From positions 2,046,001-2,110,000 of the forward strand of contig NZ_CP123229.1 of the NCBI RefSeq assembly GCF_029855125.1: a DNA stretch of 64,000 nt. Reading direction: 5' to 3'. The stretch is from Methylocapsa sp. D3K7. Lineage in GTDB: Bacteria > Pseudomonadota > Alphaproteobacteria > Rhizobiales > Beijerinckiaceae. Each line of letters begins with the position of its first letter. The stretch's first letter is position 1. The translations under genes were made by a program, and so were the position numbers. Below the pieces are notes generated by a model that was given only the letters and a program-made list of their open reading frames with translations, searched no databases and was not told the DNA's origin. This document shows, one piece after another, positions 19,181 to 28,719 of this stretch.

Positions 19181-19450
19181 TTATGGGTGCTCACCGAAAA
19201 CATGCGCGGCATCGGCCTCAGGCGATCTTTTTTCAGTCGCCGCAATTGATTTTTGCTCCTGTGCCTGGAGCTCATGCTCGCTGGCGACGCGTTCGTAAGC
19301 TTCTCCATCGCTTTTGATGCGATACTGTAATTCCGTGCCCACCGGCGGCAAAAGCTTCGTGATGGTAAAGAAACCAACCCGCTTCAAATAGGTTCCACCT
19401 CGCCCATCGAAGTTCACATGCTGACCTACCGAGTAGATGTGCCGTGTCAT
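19181..19450 (-). CDS. Hypothetical small protein
   Basis: This 89-residue frame is preceded by AAGGAAAAAAACTT and begins MTRHIYSVGQHVNFDGRG, continuing FFTITKLLPPVGTELQYRIK and ERVASEHELQ. The first 60 residues look like a small beta-rich fold, and the tail is polar and probably disordered. I recognise the pattern from Rhizobiales hypothetical proteins but know no function. It converges on the DUF1488 pair. Confidence 0.65.
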   Translation of the reverse strand: MTRHIYSVGQHVNFDGRGGTYLKRVGFFTITKLLPPVGTELQYRIKSDGEAYERVASEHELQAQEQKSIAATEKRSPEADAAHVFGEHP

Positions 19451-20088
19451 AAGTTTTTTTCCTTTTTATAAGTATGAGAGAACGTAGAAGCGGGACGCAT
19501 TTCATCACGCTCTGCCACGCTCGGCTGACCAGGAACAGCGCGATAATGACTTCGGAACGAGACGGGGGCAGCAAATCAATGGGCGGCACTCAAGGACGCC
19601 ATTTGAATTTTGGCAAGCTGTTGCCTGGCAAAACGCTGCGAGAATATCTGCGTATTTTGCTCCCGATCAAGAGCGGGCAGACATGCCAGGAGCCTAAAAA
19701 CAACGGCCACGAGTGGAAGAGCACGCGTACATCCGGCGTTGCCCCAGCCCATCGCGACCGTATCTGGCAACGGAGCCCTAACGGCATCTACGTTACCGTC
19801 CTACATGTGGGCCATTGTGGGCGAATTGGCAAGGGGTGTGTCGTAACACGCCGCAGAATATCTCGCTGTCCCCATATTCAAGCAACTTACCACGGCAGCT
19901 CTCAGCGGAACAAAAACAGTCAATTGGCCGCATTCAAAACTGTGGCGCAGCCGTCACAGTCATGGCAAATTTAGGGCGAGTCAATTTCGATGGTTCCCTT
20001 CGTGATACATGAAGCTGGGCGGATCTGGTTTGCATCCGCCAAGGTGCATTCGTTTCATTATCCTTAAGCCCGCTAGCAGGAGGGAGTT
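19451..20088. other. Stretch without a recognised gene
   Basis: About 640 bases carry only frames with no recognisable motif (for example plus-strand 19474-19974) and no clear ribosome binding sites. Base composition is mixed. I see no RNA gene or repeat here. Confidence 0.35.
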
Positions 20089-20427
20089 ATGACCAATACG
20101 CCTGGGAGGATACGAGCCGCAAGAGAGGCGTGGCAGGCCGCAATGGTGGCTTACGAGTCGCAGAGGCTCGAAGTGAACAGGCTTTGGCTCGCCTATCTGG
20201 ACCTAGCGGATCCCGTACTCGCCCCCAAAATTCGTAAACTGGTCATGCGGGGCGAAAAAGCCGCCATCAGGCCCGCCGACGAAAGATTGCCTCTTGGGAA
20301 AACCAGGCCGCTGGGGCCCCCGGCGCAAATGTTGCCAAAGATGCGGCATGAAGGTCCGTATCATCATCCGGGACGCGATTCAGTGCCTCACCCTGGCGAG
20401 ACGGATCAAGGTCTCCCATTTGAGTGA
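20089..20427 (+). CDS. Hypothetical protein
   Basis: A strong ribosome binding site (AGGAGGGAGTT) precedes this 112-residue frame. The first 65 residues (REAWQAAMVAYESQRLEVNR, WLAYLDLADPVLAPKIRKLV) look like a helical protein. The last 45 are Pro/His-rich and read like out-of-frame sequence, so the 3' end may be frameshifted or the gene may have been extended. I do not recognise a family. Confidence 0.45.
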   Translation: MTNTPGRIRAAREAWQAAMVAYESQRLEVNRLWLAYLDLADPVLAPKIRKLVMRGEKAAIRPADERLPLGKTRPLGPPAQMLPKMRHEGPYHHPGRDSVPHPGETDQGLPFE

Positions 20428-20505
20428 TGCGTCCCCGATTGCCACTTGCCAAAATACGCGAGACTTATCTAGTGGCATAGGCGGGTTGGCCAAGGCAAAG
20501 CAACA

Positions 20506-20697
20506 ATGGGCACTGAGATCAGGATCGCTTCTAAAGGAATCATCGAGACGCTTCGTGAGCGAATCGCGGAGCTGGAAGATCTGGAATCTCAAGGGGGAGG
20601 AACGTCCGACACGCATGAGGAACTTGTTGATCTCCATGAGTTCCTTGGCAATCTCTGCAAAATATCGCTAGAACGTACCGGCAGGACCATTCAATGA
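20506..20697 (+). CDS. Hypothetical helical protein (63 residues)
   Basis: The frame encodes ISERT-free, mostly helical sequence: MGTEIRIASKGIIETLRERI, then AELEDLESQ and EELVDLHEFLGNLCKISLER. Charge pattern and heptad spacing suggest a short coiled coil. The ribosome binding site is weak and no family is recognised. It may belong with the preceding small gene on the same strand. Confidence 0.4.
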   Translation: MGTEIRIASKGIIETLRERIAELEDLESQGGGTSDTHEELVDLHEFLGNLCKISLERTGRTIQ

Positions 20698-20973
20698 TCC
20701 CCCCGTATGGAAGCATCCATCTATAAAAAACCCCTGATCCCGGCGCAGAATTAGGCAGCCGGGCCCAGGGGTAAGCGGGCTCGGGGAGGAATAACCGAGC
20801 AATGACGGAAAGCAAGAATCCTGCCAATGGCGTCGATGGCCATCGTTCAAAGGACGGCCCGCCACTATGCCTTGGATTTGATCAAATGGTTTTCGGATCA
20901 GCTCGCTGCCTATAGGCACGATGTCCACTGCATCCAAAGAATCGGGCAATGAGCGATCATGCTCTAGGCGAAC

Positions 20974-21050
<77 letters not shown>

Positions 21051-21160
21051 AATCCCATATCCGACCAACTCGCATGCGTCTACACTCGTGCCGCGCATAA
21101 GAGCGTGCGCCTTGCTACTCTTGTAAGATGGCACGAAGAGCAGCGAACCGCTTAACCAAA

Positions 21161-22015
21161 TCAGCGCTTGGTTTCCAGGTAAAGACAGATGGCCTGGGTC
21201 CGGTTACGGACATCGAGCTTGCCAAAAAGATTCCGCAAATGAAATTTCACCGTATTGATCGAAACGCCAAATTCCCGCGCCAATTGAGCGTTGCTCCGTC
21301 CGGATTCCAAAGCCGCGAGCAGATCGCGCTCCCGATGCGTAAGGCTCTTTAGGGGATTTGGCCGGACTCGATGAATATCGACGAATGGAAACACCATATC
21401 TCCAGACGCAACCGCCGCGAAAACCTCGAGCAGCCGTTCCGGGGGCGACAGCTTGGTGACGAATCCGGCGCCGCCCAGCCGTAATGTTTCCGCCGGTGCC
21501 GCCGTGTCCCTGGTACCGCTATAAACGACAATTTTCGGCGCGCCGGGGCGCTTGGCCAGCGCCTGCAAAATTTCTGGCGCGCGAATTGGCGGAAGTTCCC
21601 ATCCGATTACCCCCAGACTGACAGGCAGATGAGTCAAGGAATTCAGAAAATGCAGGCCGTCGCTCGCCATCAGTAAAAGGTTGAACCGCCGGTCGCGGGT
21701 GAGAAGCGCCTCCAATGCGCTTAAGACCATCGGGTTTTTATCGGCGATGGCGATATTGACCGGGAAAATAGGACGGGCCCGTTCTGAGGGTTCACTCGTC
21801 CTGCCATATTGCGGATCTGGGTAACTCGAATTGCTGCGATCGGTGTCGCTTGGGGGGCTGTTGTTGGGGCTTAAAGAAAGGTCAAAAACTTGCGGTGCTG
21901 GTTGACGCTCCGGACTTTCATGGCCGCTGGAGGAAGGAGCTTGGGACACTGTCGGCAAGCCGCCAAACATCTGAAATGGTTTGGATCCGATCCTGGTCGA
22001 CGACTCCTGGGCCAA
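21161..22015 (-). CDS. LuxR/NarL-family response regulator with atypical receiver
   Basis: The 284-residue protein has a disordered N-terminal 80 residues, a receiver-like domain (about 85-205) and a C-terminal LuxR-type helix-turn-helix (LTHRERDLLAALESGRSNAQ, GVSINTVKFHLRNLFGKLDV). In the receiver the Asp of the acidic pocket (D92) and the conserved Lys (K188, in GFVTKLS) are kept. The phosphoacceptor position reads LGVIGWELPP, with Trp139 in place of Asp, so phosphorylation in the usual way is not possible. Its partner and target genes are unknown, and there is no histidine kinase nearby. The first true start may be internal, as the N-terminus is poorly conserved in character. Confidence 0.8.
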   Translation of the reverse strand: MAQESSTRIGSKPFQMFGGLPTVSQAPSSSGHESPERQPAPQVFDLSLSPNNSPPSDTDRSNSSYPDPQYGRTSEPSERARPIFPVNIAIADKNPMVLSALEALLTRDRRFNLLLMASDGLHFLNSLTHLPVSLGVIGWELPPIRAPEILQALAKRPGAPKIVVYSGTRDTAAPAETLRLGGAGFVTKLSPPERLLEVFAAVASGDMVFPFVDIHRVRPNPLKSLTHRERDLLAALESGRSNAQLAREFGVSINTVKFHLRNLFGKLDVRNRTQAICLYLETKR

Positions 22016-22499
22016 AGTTTTCTCCCGTGGAACTCTCTACTCGCGCCTTAACTCACGCACCGTGTGTCCTTGCGGAAAAAAGCCGCGCCCTCGTGGCATC
22101 TCAATCCCTTTTTAATCCCTTGCGAAACTACCGCCGAGGGACCTCAAAGCAAAGATCCGCAAAAAATCACGTCCGGCGCCCCCGGCTTGACGTAACCCCG
22201 CGTTCCAAAGAGTCAAAAATGTAAAAAAGAAGAACCACGCCCGCGATCGCATCAACTTAAGTCTCTGCCACCAGGAGCAGACGATCGAAGCTTGCTGCAT
22301 GTGACGCCCGGCTCAAAGGTCCGTGTTATTTGTTAGCAGCCCATTCTTGGACGCGGGATTGTTAACTCAGCACACAAACTCAGATAGCGTGGCTATTACA
22401 CCTTCTTCGTTCTTCACGTCCACGTTAGCTCCGGGGCTTGAGGTGATCGAAGCAGATCGCACCACAGCGGCACCCGAGAGCTCGCAGATACCTAAAGAT
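22016..22499. other. Intergenic stretch without a recognised gene
   Basis: No supported gene is present. The stretch separates the LuxR-type regulator from a small membrane protein gene. Its AT content rises around 22320-22400, where promoters could lie, but none can be fixed. Confidence 0.3.
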
Positions 22500-22613
22500 T
22501 TAATCGGCGAGGACCCAACGGCCGAAAAAATAGAGAGCGGCCACGCCGACAATAGCCATGACTGCCCCGATCGGGGTACCAATAAAACTCGCGATTTCAA
22601 GAAGTTCGCCCAT
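22500..22613 (-). CDS. Small single-span membrane protein (37 residues)
   Basis: A perfect AGGAGGAATGTA ribosome binding site precedes ATG 22613. The frame encodes 37 residues: MGELLEIASFIGTPIGAVMA, a continuing hydrophobic stretch (IVGVAALYFFG) and RWVLAD. One transmembrane helix of about 20 residues is evident. No family is recognised. The strong ribosome binding site and the typical membrane-span composition are the reasons for calling it real. Neighbours give no functional clue. Confidence 0.55.
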   Translation of the reverse strand: MGELLEIASFIGTPIGAVMAIVGVAALYFFGRWVLAD

Positions 22614-23040
22614 TACATTCCTCCTACTGATGCTTGCATGATTCTAGTTGTTGTTTCCCGCTTGGTAGGATGTCTGCTACAGTTCCAGCATAGGACCAAG
22701 GCCCAAAGCTTACCTGCCGAAGCACCTCTCGCCACAAGCACTGAACTTAGCGTTCGTGCGGCAGCTATCATATCCTCTTCTCGCGGGGAGTCCACGTTAT
22801 GGTTGCCCGAAATCTCGGCTGGCTAAACCTTGATTACAACCGGCTTTTCCATTTCGCGGTTATAAAATCAATTGCGCGCCCTGGTCAAGCGCCTCTTGAG
22901 AACGCCATTAACGGCGCCGTTTAACTTCCGTTGCTGTTAGGCAAAGACGCTGGCCGATTGGACCGCGCCGCGGACAGTCCGCGGCGCGAAGCTGCAATGA
23001 CCGCCGGCCCCCTCCCGCCGGTCATGGGCATCTTCTGTCT
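22614..23040. other. Intergenic stretch
   Basis: About 430 bases without a supported gene lie between the small membrane protein and the DUF2852 gene. A plus-strand 41-codon frame from 22802 (MVARNLGWLNLDYNRLF) has no ribosome binding site. A short inverted repeat (CCGCGCCGCGGA/TCCGCGGCGCGA) around 22966-22988 could end the DUF2852 transcript. Confidence 0.35.
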
Positions 23041-23526
23041 CTAATGTCCCTGGCGACTTTGCTGCTCGGTCATGAAGCGCTCGAATTCCTCGCGATCCTT
23101 GGCGTGGCGAAGATTTTCCATATAATCCGCGAATTCGCGCTCCGCGGCGATAAGCCGCTGACGTTCTTCGTCGAGACGGGCAAGTTCCGCCGCACGCCAC
23201 TCATCGAACGCACGGTTGCCTGTCGAGCCCATGCCAGAGCCGGAGCCCGGCCAATGATCCGCTGCGGTGCGCCAGCGTCGAGCGCCCCACGTCGCGTTCC
23301 ACTTTTCCCGCCCGAACGTGACGATATCGCCCTGATAACCGGATTTTCTTTGCCAGAATTTCCAGCCAATGACGGCAACGCCGAGCGGCCAAAACACGAT
23401 GAAGCCCATAACCATCGAAAGAACTTCGATCAGTTTCCAAGGCTCTCCGCTGGCGCACCCGCGCCAATTCGTGCTGCCCGTTGGACCGTTCGAAGATTGG
23501 TAAGCCATTCCGGTGTCGGTATTCAT
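23041..23526 (-). CDS. DUF2852 family membrane protein
   Basis: The 161-residue protein has one strong membrane span (VLSMVMGFIVFWPLGVAVIG) followed by WKFWQRKSGYQGDI, and a charged C-terminal helix (FDEWRAAELARLDEERQRL, LRHAKDREEFERFM). This is the pattern of DUF2852, found across Rhizobiales, with no known role. The helix probably projects into the cytoplasm. AAAGGAGCAACAAG precedes the ATG. Confidence 0.75.
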   Translation of the reverse strand: MNTDTGMAYQSSNGPTGSTNWRGCASGEPWKLIEVLSMVMGFIVFWPLGVAVIGWKFWQRKSGYQGDIVTFGREKWNATWGARRWRTAADHWPGSGSGMGSTGNRAFDEWRAAELARLDEERQRLIAAEREFADYMENLRHAKDREEFERFMTEQQSRQGH

Positions 23527-23758
23527 CTTGTTGCTCCTTTGGCAACGCTTCGGTATCCCCGCCTCCGCCGCCGCGTATCACGCGAAACGCCGGGACGCGG
23601 CGAGCCAGATATGGGTACGGTTTTTTTCTTGTCGACACCGGACGGAAAAATATTGGCGGCGGCATGTTTTGGGTGCCGATTTCGGGCGCAACCTCATGCG
23701 CTTGGCTGTTGCGGGGTATGCCTCGTTTCCCATATAAAGATTTTGTGAAAGGTCCGCC

Positions 23759-24025
23759 ATGCCGCACGTTACCCTCTATACGACGATGTCCTGCCCCTAT
23801 TGCCTGCGGGCCAAAAATTTGCTCCGGGAAAAAAATCTGACCTTCACGGAAATCCAGGTGGATGGCGATCCCGTGGCGCGCGCGCAAATGACAGCGCTGG
23901 CACATGGCCGAAGGACCGTTCCGCAAATTTTTTTTGACGGTGTCCATATTGGCGATTCCGACGAACTGCATGACCTTGAGCGGAGTGGTAAGCTTGATTT
24001 GCTGTTGGCCGGCCCTGTTCCATGA
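23759..24025 (+). CDS. grxC: Glutaredoxin 3 (GrxC)
   Basis: The 88-residue protein is a classic dithiol glutaredoxin. It has MPHVTLYTTMSCPYCLRAK with active-site Cys12 and Cys15, the cis-Pro segment GRRTVPQIFFDG and the GSH-binding tail HIGDSDELHDLERSG. It reduces disulfides and glutathionylated proteins in the cytoplasm with glutathione. Its TGA overlaps the ATG of the DUF1178 gene by four bases (ATGA), so the two are translationally coupled, an arrangement common in alphaproteobacteria. Confidence 0.95.
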   Translation: MPHVTLYTTMSCPYCLRAKNLLREKNLTFTEIQVDGDPVARAQMTALAHGRRTVPQIFFDGVHIGDSDELHDLERSGKLDLLLAGPVP

Positions 24026-24492
24026 TTAAATTCGCCCTGCGTTGCGCACGCGGCCATGAATTCGATAGCTGGTTTCAAAGCGGCGAGGCTTTTGAAACAC
24101 AATCGGCCTCCGGCCTTGTGCTTTGCCCCCTTTGCCAGGCGGATGTAACAAAAGCAATCATGGCGCCAGCAATCGCCAATAAGAGCGAAATCGCGCGGGC
24201 CATCCAACCGGCGCAAAATGCTCCGCCGCAGCCAGGGGCTCTCGTCGAGAAAGCACGAAGCGATATCCGCGATCCGGAATCCCGCACCATGATCGCGGCA
24301 TTCCGCAAACATATTTTTGAAGACACCGAGGATGTCGGGACGCGTTTCGTGGAGGAAGCGCGCAAAATTCACGATGGTCTTGTCGAAGAGCGACCGATCC
24401 ACGGTCAGGCAAATATCGACGATGCGCGCGCCTTGATCGAAGAAGGGATCGCGATTTTGCCCATTCCGGCCCTCCCGGACGATTTTAATTAG
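24022..24492 (+). CDS. DUF1178 family protein
   Basis: The 156-residue soluble protein starts MIKFALRCARGHEFDSWFQS, with Cys pairs (ALRCARGHEF and GLVLCPLCQAD) that look like a zinc-ribbon-type knuckle. It continues to DVGTRFVEEARKIHDG, EERPIHGQA and GIAILPIPALPDDFN, all typical of DUF1178. Function is unknown. The four-base overlap with grxC suggests a role linked to thiol redox or cofactor chemistry, which is inference only. Confidence 0.85.
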   Translation: MIKFALRCARGHEFDSWFQSGEAFETQSASGLVLCPLCQADVTKAIMAPAIANKSEIARAIQPAQNAPPQPGALVEKARSDIRDPESRTMIAAFRKHIFEDTEDVGTRFVEEARKIHDGLVEERPIHGQANIDDARALIEEGIAILPIPALPDDFN

Positions 24493-24686
24493 AGCGTGCT
24501 CTGATCCGGCATCATAACGGCCAGCCTGCATTCGCTCTGGCCGCATTCTTGCTTTGCACGTGACGCCCCGCGTCCGGCAAGGAGGCAACCGCGGTTTTTG
24601 AAATTTTCCGCCCGCATTCCGTGATAAGGAGCCCACATGGACATCCAGCGGGTCCGCACAGATTCACAAGGTTGCAGGTTGGCCAA

Positions 24687-25253
24687 ATGGCACATGAAAC
24701 ACAGCGCGCGGCCATTATCGGGGTCGTCACGGCATCCGACCGCGCCAGCGCCGGGCTCTATGAGGACCAAAGCGGCCCCGCCATCGCCGCCTATTTGACG
24801 AAAATCCTAAAAAGCCCTTTTCATATCGTCCGGAAAATCATTCCGGATGGGTTTGAATCCGTGCGTGACACCTTAATTGAACTCGCCGACAAGGAGCATT
24901 GCGATTTGATCCTGACCACGGGGGGAACCGGACCGTCGCCGCGCGATCTGACGCCGGAGGCAACCCGCGCCGCCGCGCCGCGTGAATTGCCGGGGTTTGG
25001 CGAACTGATGCGCATGGAAAGCCTGAAGCAAGTTCCAACCGCGATCCTGTCGCGGCAGCTCGCCGCCCACCGCGGGCCTTGTCTCGTGATAAACCTGCCG
25101 GGCAAACCCAGCGCGATCGAAACCTGTCTCAATGCGGTTTTTCCCGCAGTTCCCTATTGTCTCGATCTCATAGGCGCCGCCACAATCGAAACGGACCCGG
25201 CAATCCTCAAATCCTTCCGGCCAAATCCCTCCGGGTCAAGCAGCACGCGATGA
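24687..25253 (+). CDS. mog: Molybdopterin adenylyltransferase (MogA/MoaB type)
   Basis: The 188-residue protein has the MoCF-biosynthesis fold: IGVVTASDRASAGLYEDQSG, KIIPDGFESVRDTL, DLILTTGGTGPSPRDLTPEA and LVINLPGKPSAI. The TTGGTG(P)SPRD loop binds molybdopterin and ATP. The enzyme adenylates molybdopterin before Mo insertion in molybdenum-cofactor biosynthesis. ATG 24687 is chosen because homology begins there. A separate upstream ATG at 24637 lies in another frame. The stop codon overlaps the next ATG (ATGA at 25250), so this gene and the ATP-grasp gene form one operon. Confidence 0.85.
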   Translation: MAHETQRAAIIGVVTASDRASAGLYEDQSGPAIAAYLTKILKSPFHIVRKIIPDGFESVRDTLIELADKEHCDLILTTGGTGPSPRDLTPEATRAAAPRELPGFGELMRMESLKQVPTAILSRQLAAHRGPCLVINLPGKPSAIETCLNAVFPAVPYCLDLIGAATIETDPAILKSFRPNPSGSSSTR

Positions 25254-27769
25254 GCCGCAGCGCAACGAACCGGGCAAAAGACGAAGTTGACGCTGCCGCG
25301 CGTGTTGCCAAGCTGACCGCTGGTTATACGCCGCTGCCGGGCATTCCCGATGAATTCATCGGCGCCGATGGGCAGCCGCGCGCCCATTGGCTGCGGTTTC
25401 TCGACAAGCTCATGGAATTCAGCGCCAGCGATATGAACCGCCGCTTCGCCACGGCGGACCGGCATATTCGCGACACCGGCGTCTCCTACCGTGCCTATGG
25501 TGACACAAGCGAGCGCGCTTGGCCGCTCTCGCATGTGCCGCTTCTCATTGAAGCGGGCGAATGGCGCGAGATCGCCGAAGGCATCGAGCAGCGGGCGCGT
25601 CTTCTGGAACTGGTTTTGGCCGATATTTATGGCGAGGGGCAGCTGATCGACTCTGGCGATTTGCCCGCCGCCGCCGTCACTGGCAGTCCCGAGTTTCTCC
25701 ATCCGCTGCATGGCGTGAAGCCGCCGGGTGGCAAATTTTTGCATATCTACGCCGCTGACATTGGGCGCGGGCCAGACGGGAGGTGGTGGGTTTTGGGCGA
25801 TCGTTCGCAAGCCCCTTCGGGCGCCGGCTATGCGCTTGCCAACCGGCTTGTCCTGGCGCGCGCTTTTCCGGCACTCTACCGCGATATGAATGTCGAGCGG
25901 CTGGCGCCGTTTTTCGAGGCCTTCCGGCTCGGTCTCACCTCGATGGCGCAGCGCTCAAATCCGCGCATATGCCTTCTGACCCCTGGGCCTTTCAACGAAA
26001 CCTATTTCGAGCAGGCCTATCTCGCCCGCTATCTCGGTTTGCTTCTCGTCGAAGGCGGCGATTTGACGATGCGCGACGGCAAAGTGAATGTCCGCACTAT
26101 TGCCGGACTGAAGCGCGCCGATGTGATCTGGCGGCGTATCGACAGCGATTTCGCCGATCCGCTCGAACTCAATGCCCATTCGCGGCTCGGCGTTCCCGGC
26201 CTTGTCGATGCCTTGCGGGAAGGGGGCGTCGTCATTGCCAATGCGCTCGGCTCCGGCGTGCTCGAAGCGCCCGCCATGATGAGTTTCATGCCGAAACTTT
26301 GCCGCAAATTGCTGGGCGAGGAACTGCGCCTGCCGAATATCGCGACTTGGTGGTGCGGCCAGGAGGATGCGCGGCAATCGGTCATCGAGGATATGGATGA
26401 ACTGGCGATCGCTGGCGCCTATGGCAATCCAGTGCCAGGCTTTGCCTCCAGCCAGCCGCTCATTGGCGCGTCTCTCACGGGCGAAGAGAAAAGCCGGCTC
26501 GTCGCGGCGCTCGCCGAGCGCGGCGTAGATTACGCCGGCCAAGAAGTCGTCAATCTTTCCACGACGCCGGTCTGGCACGAGGGCCGGCTCGAGCCGCGCC
26601 CCTTCGTTCTGCGCGTCTACGCGGCGCACACGCCGCAGGGCTGGAAAATCATGCCGGGCGGCTTCTGCCGCATTTCCGGACGCACCGACGCGCGCGCCGT
26701 ATCGATGGGGGAAGGCGTCCAATCGGCCGATGTTTGGGTGCTCGCCGACAAGCCGGTCGAGATGGTCAGCCTGCTGCCGACCGACGAGACCGTCCGCATC
26801 CGCCGCATCATGGGGACCTTGCCTAGCCGGGCGGCGGACAATCTCTTTTGGCTCGGACGTTATCTCGAGCGCTCGGAAGCAACCCTTCGGTTGATCCGCT
26901 GCCTCGCCAGCCGGATGATCGAGACAGGCGCTGGCGCCGCCAATCCTGGTTCGGCGGTTTCGAAGTTGTCGAGCTTGCTCACTTCCTGGCACGCAGCGCC
27001 GCGTGCCACAGCCTCCAACGCCATGGCGCTAGTCGCCGCCGCCTTGCATGGCGACGAGGAATATGGTTCGGCCGTGCTGCTTGTTCGTGACGCCCGCCGC
27101 GCCGCATCTTTCATTCGCGAACGGCTCTCCACTGATACTTGGCGGTTGATTGGTGATCTCAATCGCACCCTCACCGTCGATGTGCACGGGGCGCTCGCCG
27201 AGGCCGAGGCTTATGAGCGGGCCGATGCAGCGTTGCGGATCATCGCGGCCATCTCCGGCCTTGCCCAGGAAAACATGAACAGAGGCGCCGGCTGGCGTAT
27301 CTTCGATGCCGGCCGGCGGATCGACCGGGGAATCAACACCTGCCGTTTTGCCCGTCATTTCGCCAGCGGCGAGGCGCCCGCCGATGATCTCGACGTCTTG
27401 CTCGATCTTGTCGATTCGCAGATCACCTACCGTTCGCGTTACCTCATGGGCGTCAACTTGAATCCCGTGCGCGACATGGTGGTACTCGATCCCTTTAATC
27501 CGCGCTCGGTTGCCTTTCAGATCGAGCGGCTCGACGAACATCTTGAAACGCTGCCCTTGCTGAGCGACGACGGAATGCTCGAGACGCCGCGCAGGCTGAT
27601 CCTGCAACTTGCCGCCGATGCCGCCACCGCCACCGCGGCGAGCCTCAACAATGAAAAAATCCTAGGTTTCGAGCAAAGCCTGCTTGGCCTCGCCGACGCG
27701 ATCGCGGCGCGATATTTCCTGCAAGGGCCGCATGTCGCCCGCGCCGACAAATCGAGCGGGCTCGCGTGA
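25250..27769 (+). CDS. Circularly permuted ATP-grasp / alpha-E domain fusion protein
   Basis: This 839-residue protein joins two parts often encoded separately. Residues about 20-500 are a circularly permuted type-2 ATP-grasp domain (YRAYGDTSERAWPLSHVPLL, GVKPPGGKFLHIYAADIGRG, VLGDRSQAPSGAGYALANR, LRVYAAHTPQGWKIMPGGF). Residues about 530-830 are an alpha-E helical domain (RAADNLFWLGRYLERSEATL, SRYLMGVNLNPVRDMVVLDP). ATP-grasp enzymes make amide bonds using ATP, and this pair with a transglutaminase-like partner has been predicted by comparative genomics to form a peptide-ligase system of unknown substrate. It is flanked by four-base overlaps with mog upstream and the transglutaminase-like gene downstream. 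The start at 25250 rests on the ATGA overlap. Confidence 0.88.
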   Translation: MSRSATNRAKDEVDAAARVAKLTAGYTPLPGIPDEFIGADGQPRAHWLRFLDKLMEFSASDMNRRFATADRHIRDTGVSYRAYGDTSERAWPLSHVPLLIEAGEWREIAEGIEQRARLLELVLADIYGEGQLIDSGDLPAAAVTGSPEFLHPLHGVKPPGGKFLHIYAADIGRGPDGRWWVLGDRSQAPSGAGYALANRLVLARAFPALYRDMNVERLAPFFEAFRLGLTSMAQRSNPRICLLTPGPFNETYFEQAYLARYLGLLLVEGGDLTMRDGKVNVRTIAGLKRADVIWRRIDSDFADPLELNAHSRLGVPGLVDALREGGVVIANALGSGVLEAPAMMSFMPKLCRKLLGEELRLPNIATWWCGQEDARQSVIEDMDELAIAGAYGNPVPGFASSQPLIGASLTGEEKSRLVAALAERGVDYAGQEVVNLSTTPVWHEGRLEPRPFVLRVYAAHTPQGWKIMPGGFCRISGRTDARAVSMGEGVQSADVWVLADKPVEMVSLLPTDETVRIRRIMGTLPSRAADNLFWLGRYLERSEATLRLIRCLASRMIETGAGAANPGSAVSKLSSLLTSWHAAPRATASNAMALVAAALHGDEEYGSAVLLVRDARRAASFIRERLSTDTWRLIGDLNRTLTVDVHGALAEAEAYERADAALRIIAAISGLAQENMNRGAGWRIFDAGRRIDRGINTCRFARHFASGEAPADDLDVLLDLVDSQITYRSRYLMGVNLNPVRDMVVLDPFNPRSVAFQIERLDEHLETLPLLSDDGMLETPRRLILQLAADAATATAASLNNEKILGFEQSLLGLADAIAARYFLQGPHVARADKSSGLA

Positions 27770-28644
27770 TCTACGATATTCGCCACCTCACTCTTTACGA
27801 ATACGGTTCGACCGTGACGTTCTCGCATTGCGCCTTGCGCCTGCTGCCCATCGGCGGTCCCGGACAAACGGTGCTCTCGACAAGTCTTCGGATCACCCCG
27901 GAACCGGCGCAAACGATCGAGCGGCTCTGCTTCTTCGGCAATCGCCTCGCCTTCCTGACCATTGAAACGGCGCATCGCAAACTCATTGTCGAAGTGAATA
28001 CGAGCATCGCGATCGACAGGGGCGAACCACTCGACGAAGCGGCAACCCCGGCCTTCGAAGACGTTCGCCGGCAAGGGTTCGCGAGCGCCTCGCTCGACAA
28101 GGAGTCCCCCGCCCATTTTCTGCACCCGAGCCGCCTCGTGCCGCGCTACGAACCCGTCACCAGCTACACGCGGCAAAGTTTTGCGGTGGGGCGGCCGGTG
28201 CTTTCTGGCGCCAAGGAGTTGATGCACAGGATCCGGGACGACTTCAAATATGATACCAAGGCGACCGTCGTCTCGACGCCGATTTCGGAGGCCTTTGAGA
28301 AACGGCGCGGCGTCTGCCAGGATTTCGCGCATATCATGATCGCCGGGCTGCGCGGGATAGGCCTCCCGGCGGCCTATATCTCTGGCTATATCCGCACCAT
28401 TCCGCCGCCCGGCAAAAAGCGCCTCGAAGGCGCCGACGCCATGCATGCCTGGGTCTCGGTCTGGTGCGGCGAGGCGCATGGCTGGGTTGGCCTAGATCCG
28501 ACCAATTCGATGATGATCGGCAATGATCACATCGTGCTCGCGCAAGGCCGTGACTATGCCGATATTTCTCCCGTCGCCGGGATTATTTTGGGCTCGCGCG
28601 AGCAGGATGTCGACGTGCAGGTCGATGTCGTGCCGAGGGTGTGA
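27766..28644 (+). CDS. Transglutaminase-like cysteine protease-fold protein
   Basis: The 292-residue protein has the bacterial transglutaminase N-terminal domain (YDIRHLTLYEYGSTVTF, SHCALRLLP) and then the papain-like core with a complete catalytic triad: Cys184 in RRGVCQDFAH, His227 in ADAMHAWVSVW and Asp244 in GLDPTN. Proteins of this type cleave or transfer peptides. It starts with GTG at 27766, overlapping the ATP-grasp gene's TGA by four bases, and is the expected third partner of the ATP-grasp/alpha-E pair. The substrate is unknown. No signal peptide is seen, so it should be cytoplasmic. Confidence 0.88.
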   Translation: MIYDIRHLTLYEYGSTVTFSHCALRLLPIGGPGQTVLSTSLRITPEPAQTIERLCFFGNRLAFLTIETAHRKLIVEVNTSIAIDRGEPLDEAATPAFEDVRRQGFASASLDKESPAHFLHPSRLVPRYEPVTSYTRQSFAVGRPVLSGAKELMHRIRDDFKYDTKATVVSTPISEAFEKRRGVCQDFAHIMIAGLRGIGLPAAYISGYIRTIPPPGKKRLEGADAMHAWVSVWCGEAHGWVGLDPTNSMMIGNDHIVLAQGRDYADISPVAGIILGSREQDVDVQVDVVPRV

Positions 28645-28719
28645 TATATCGTCTGATCTTATTGCTGGGCGCTCTATCAAGATTGGCAACGCACGCCAGC
28701 ATGAACCGGGGGGTTCGCC

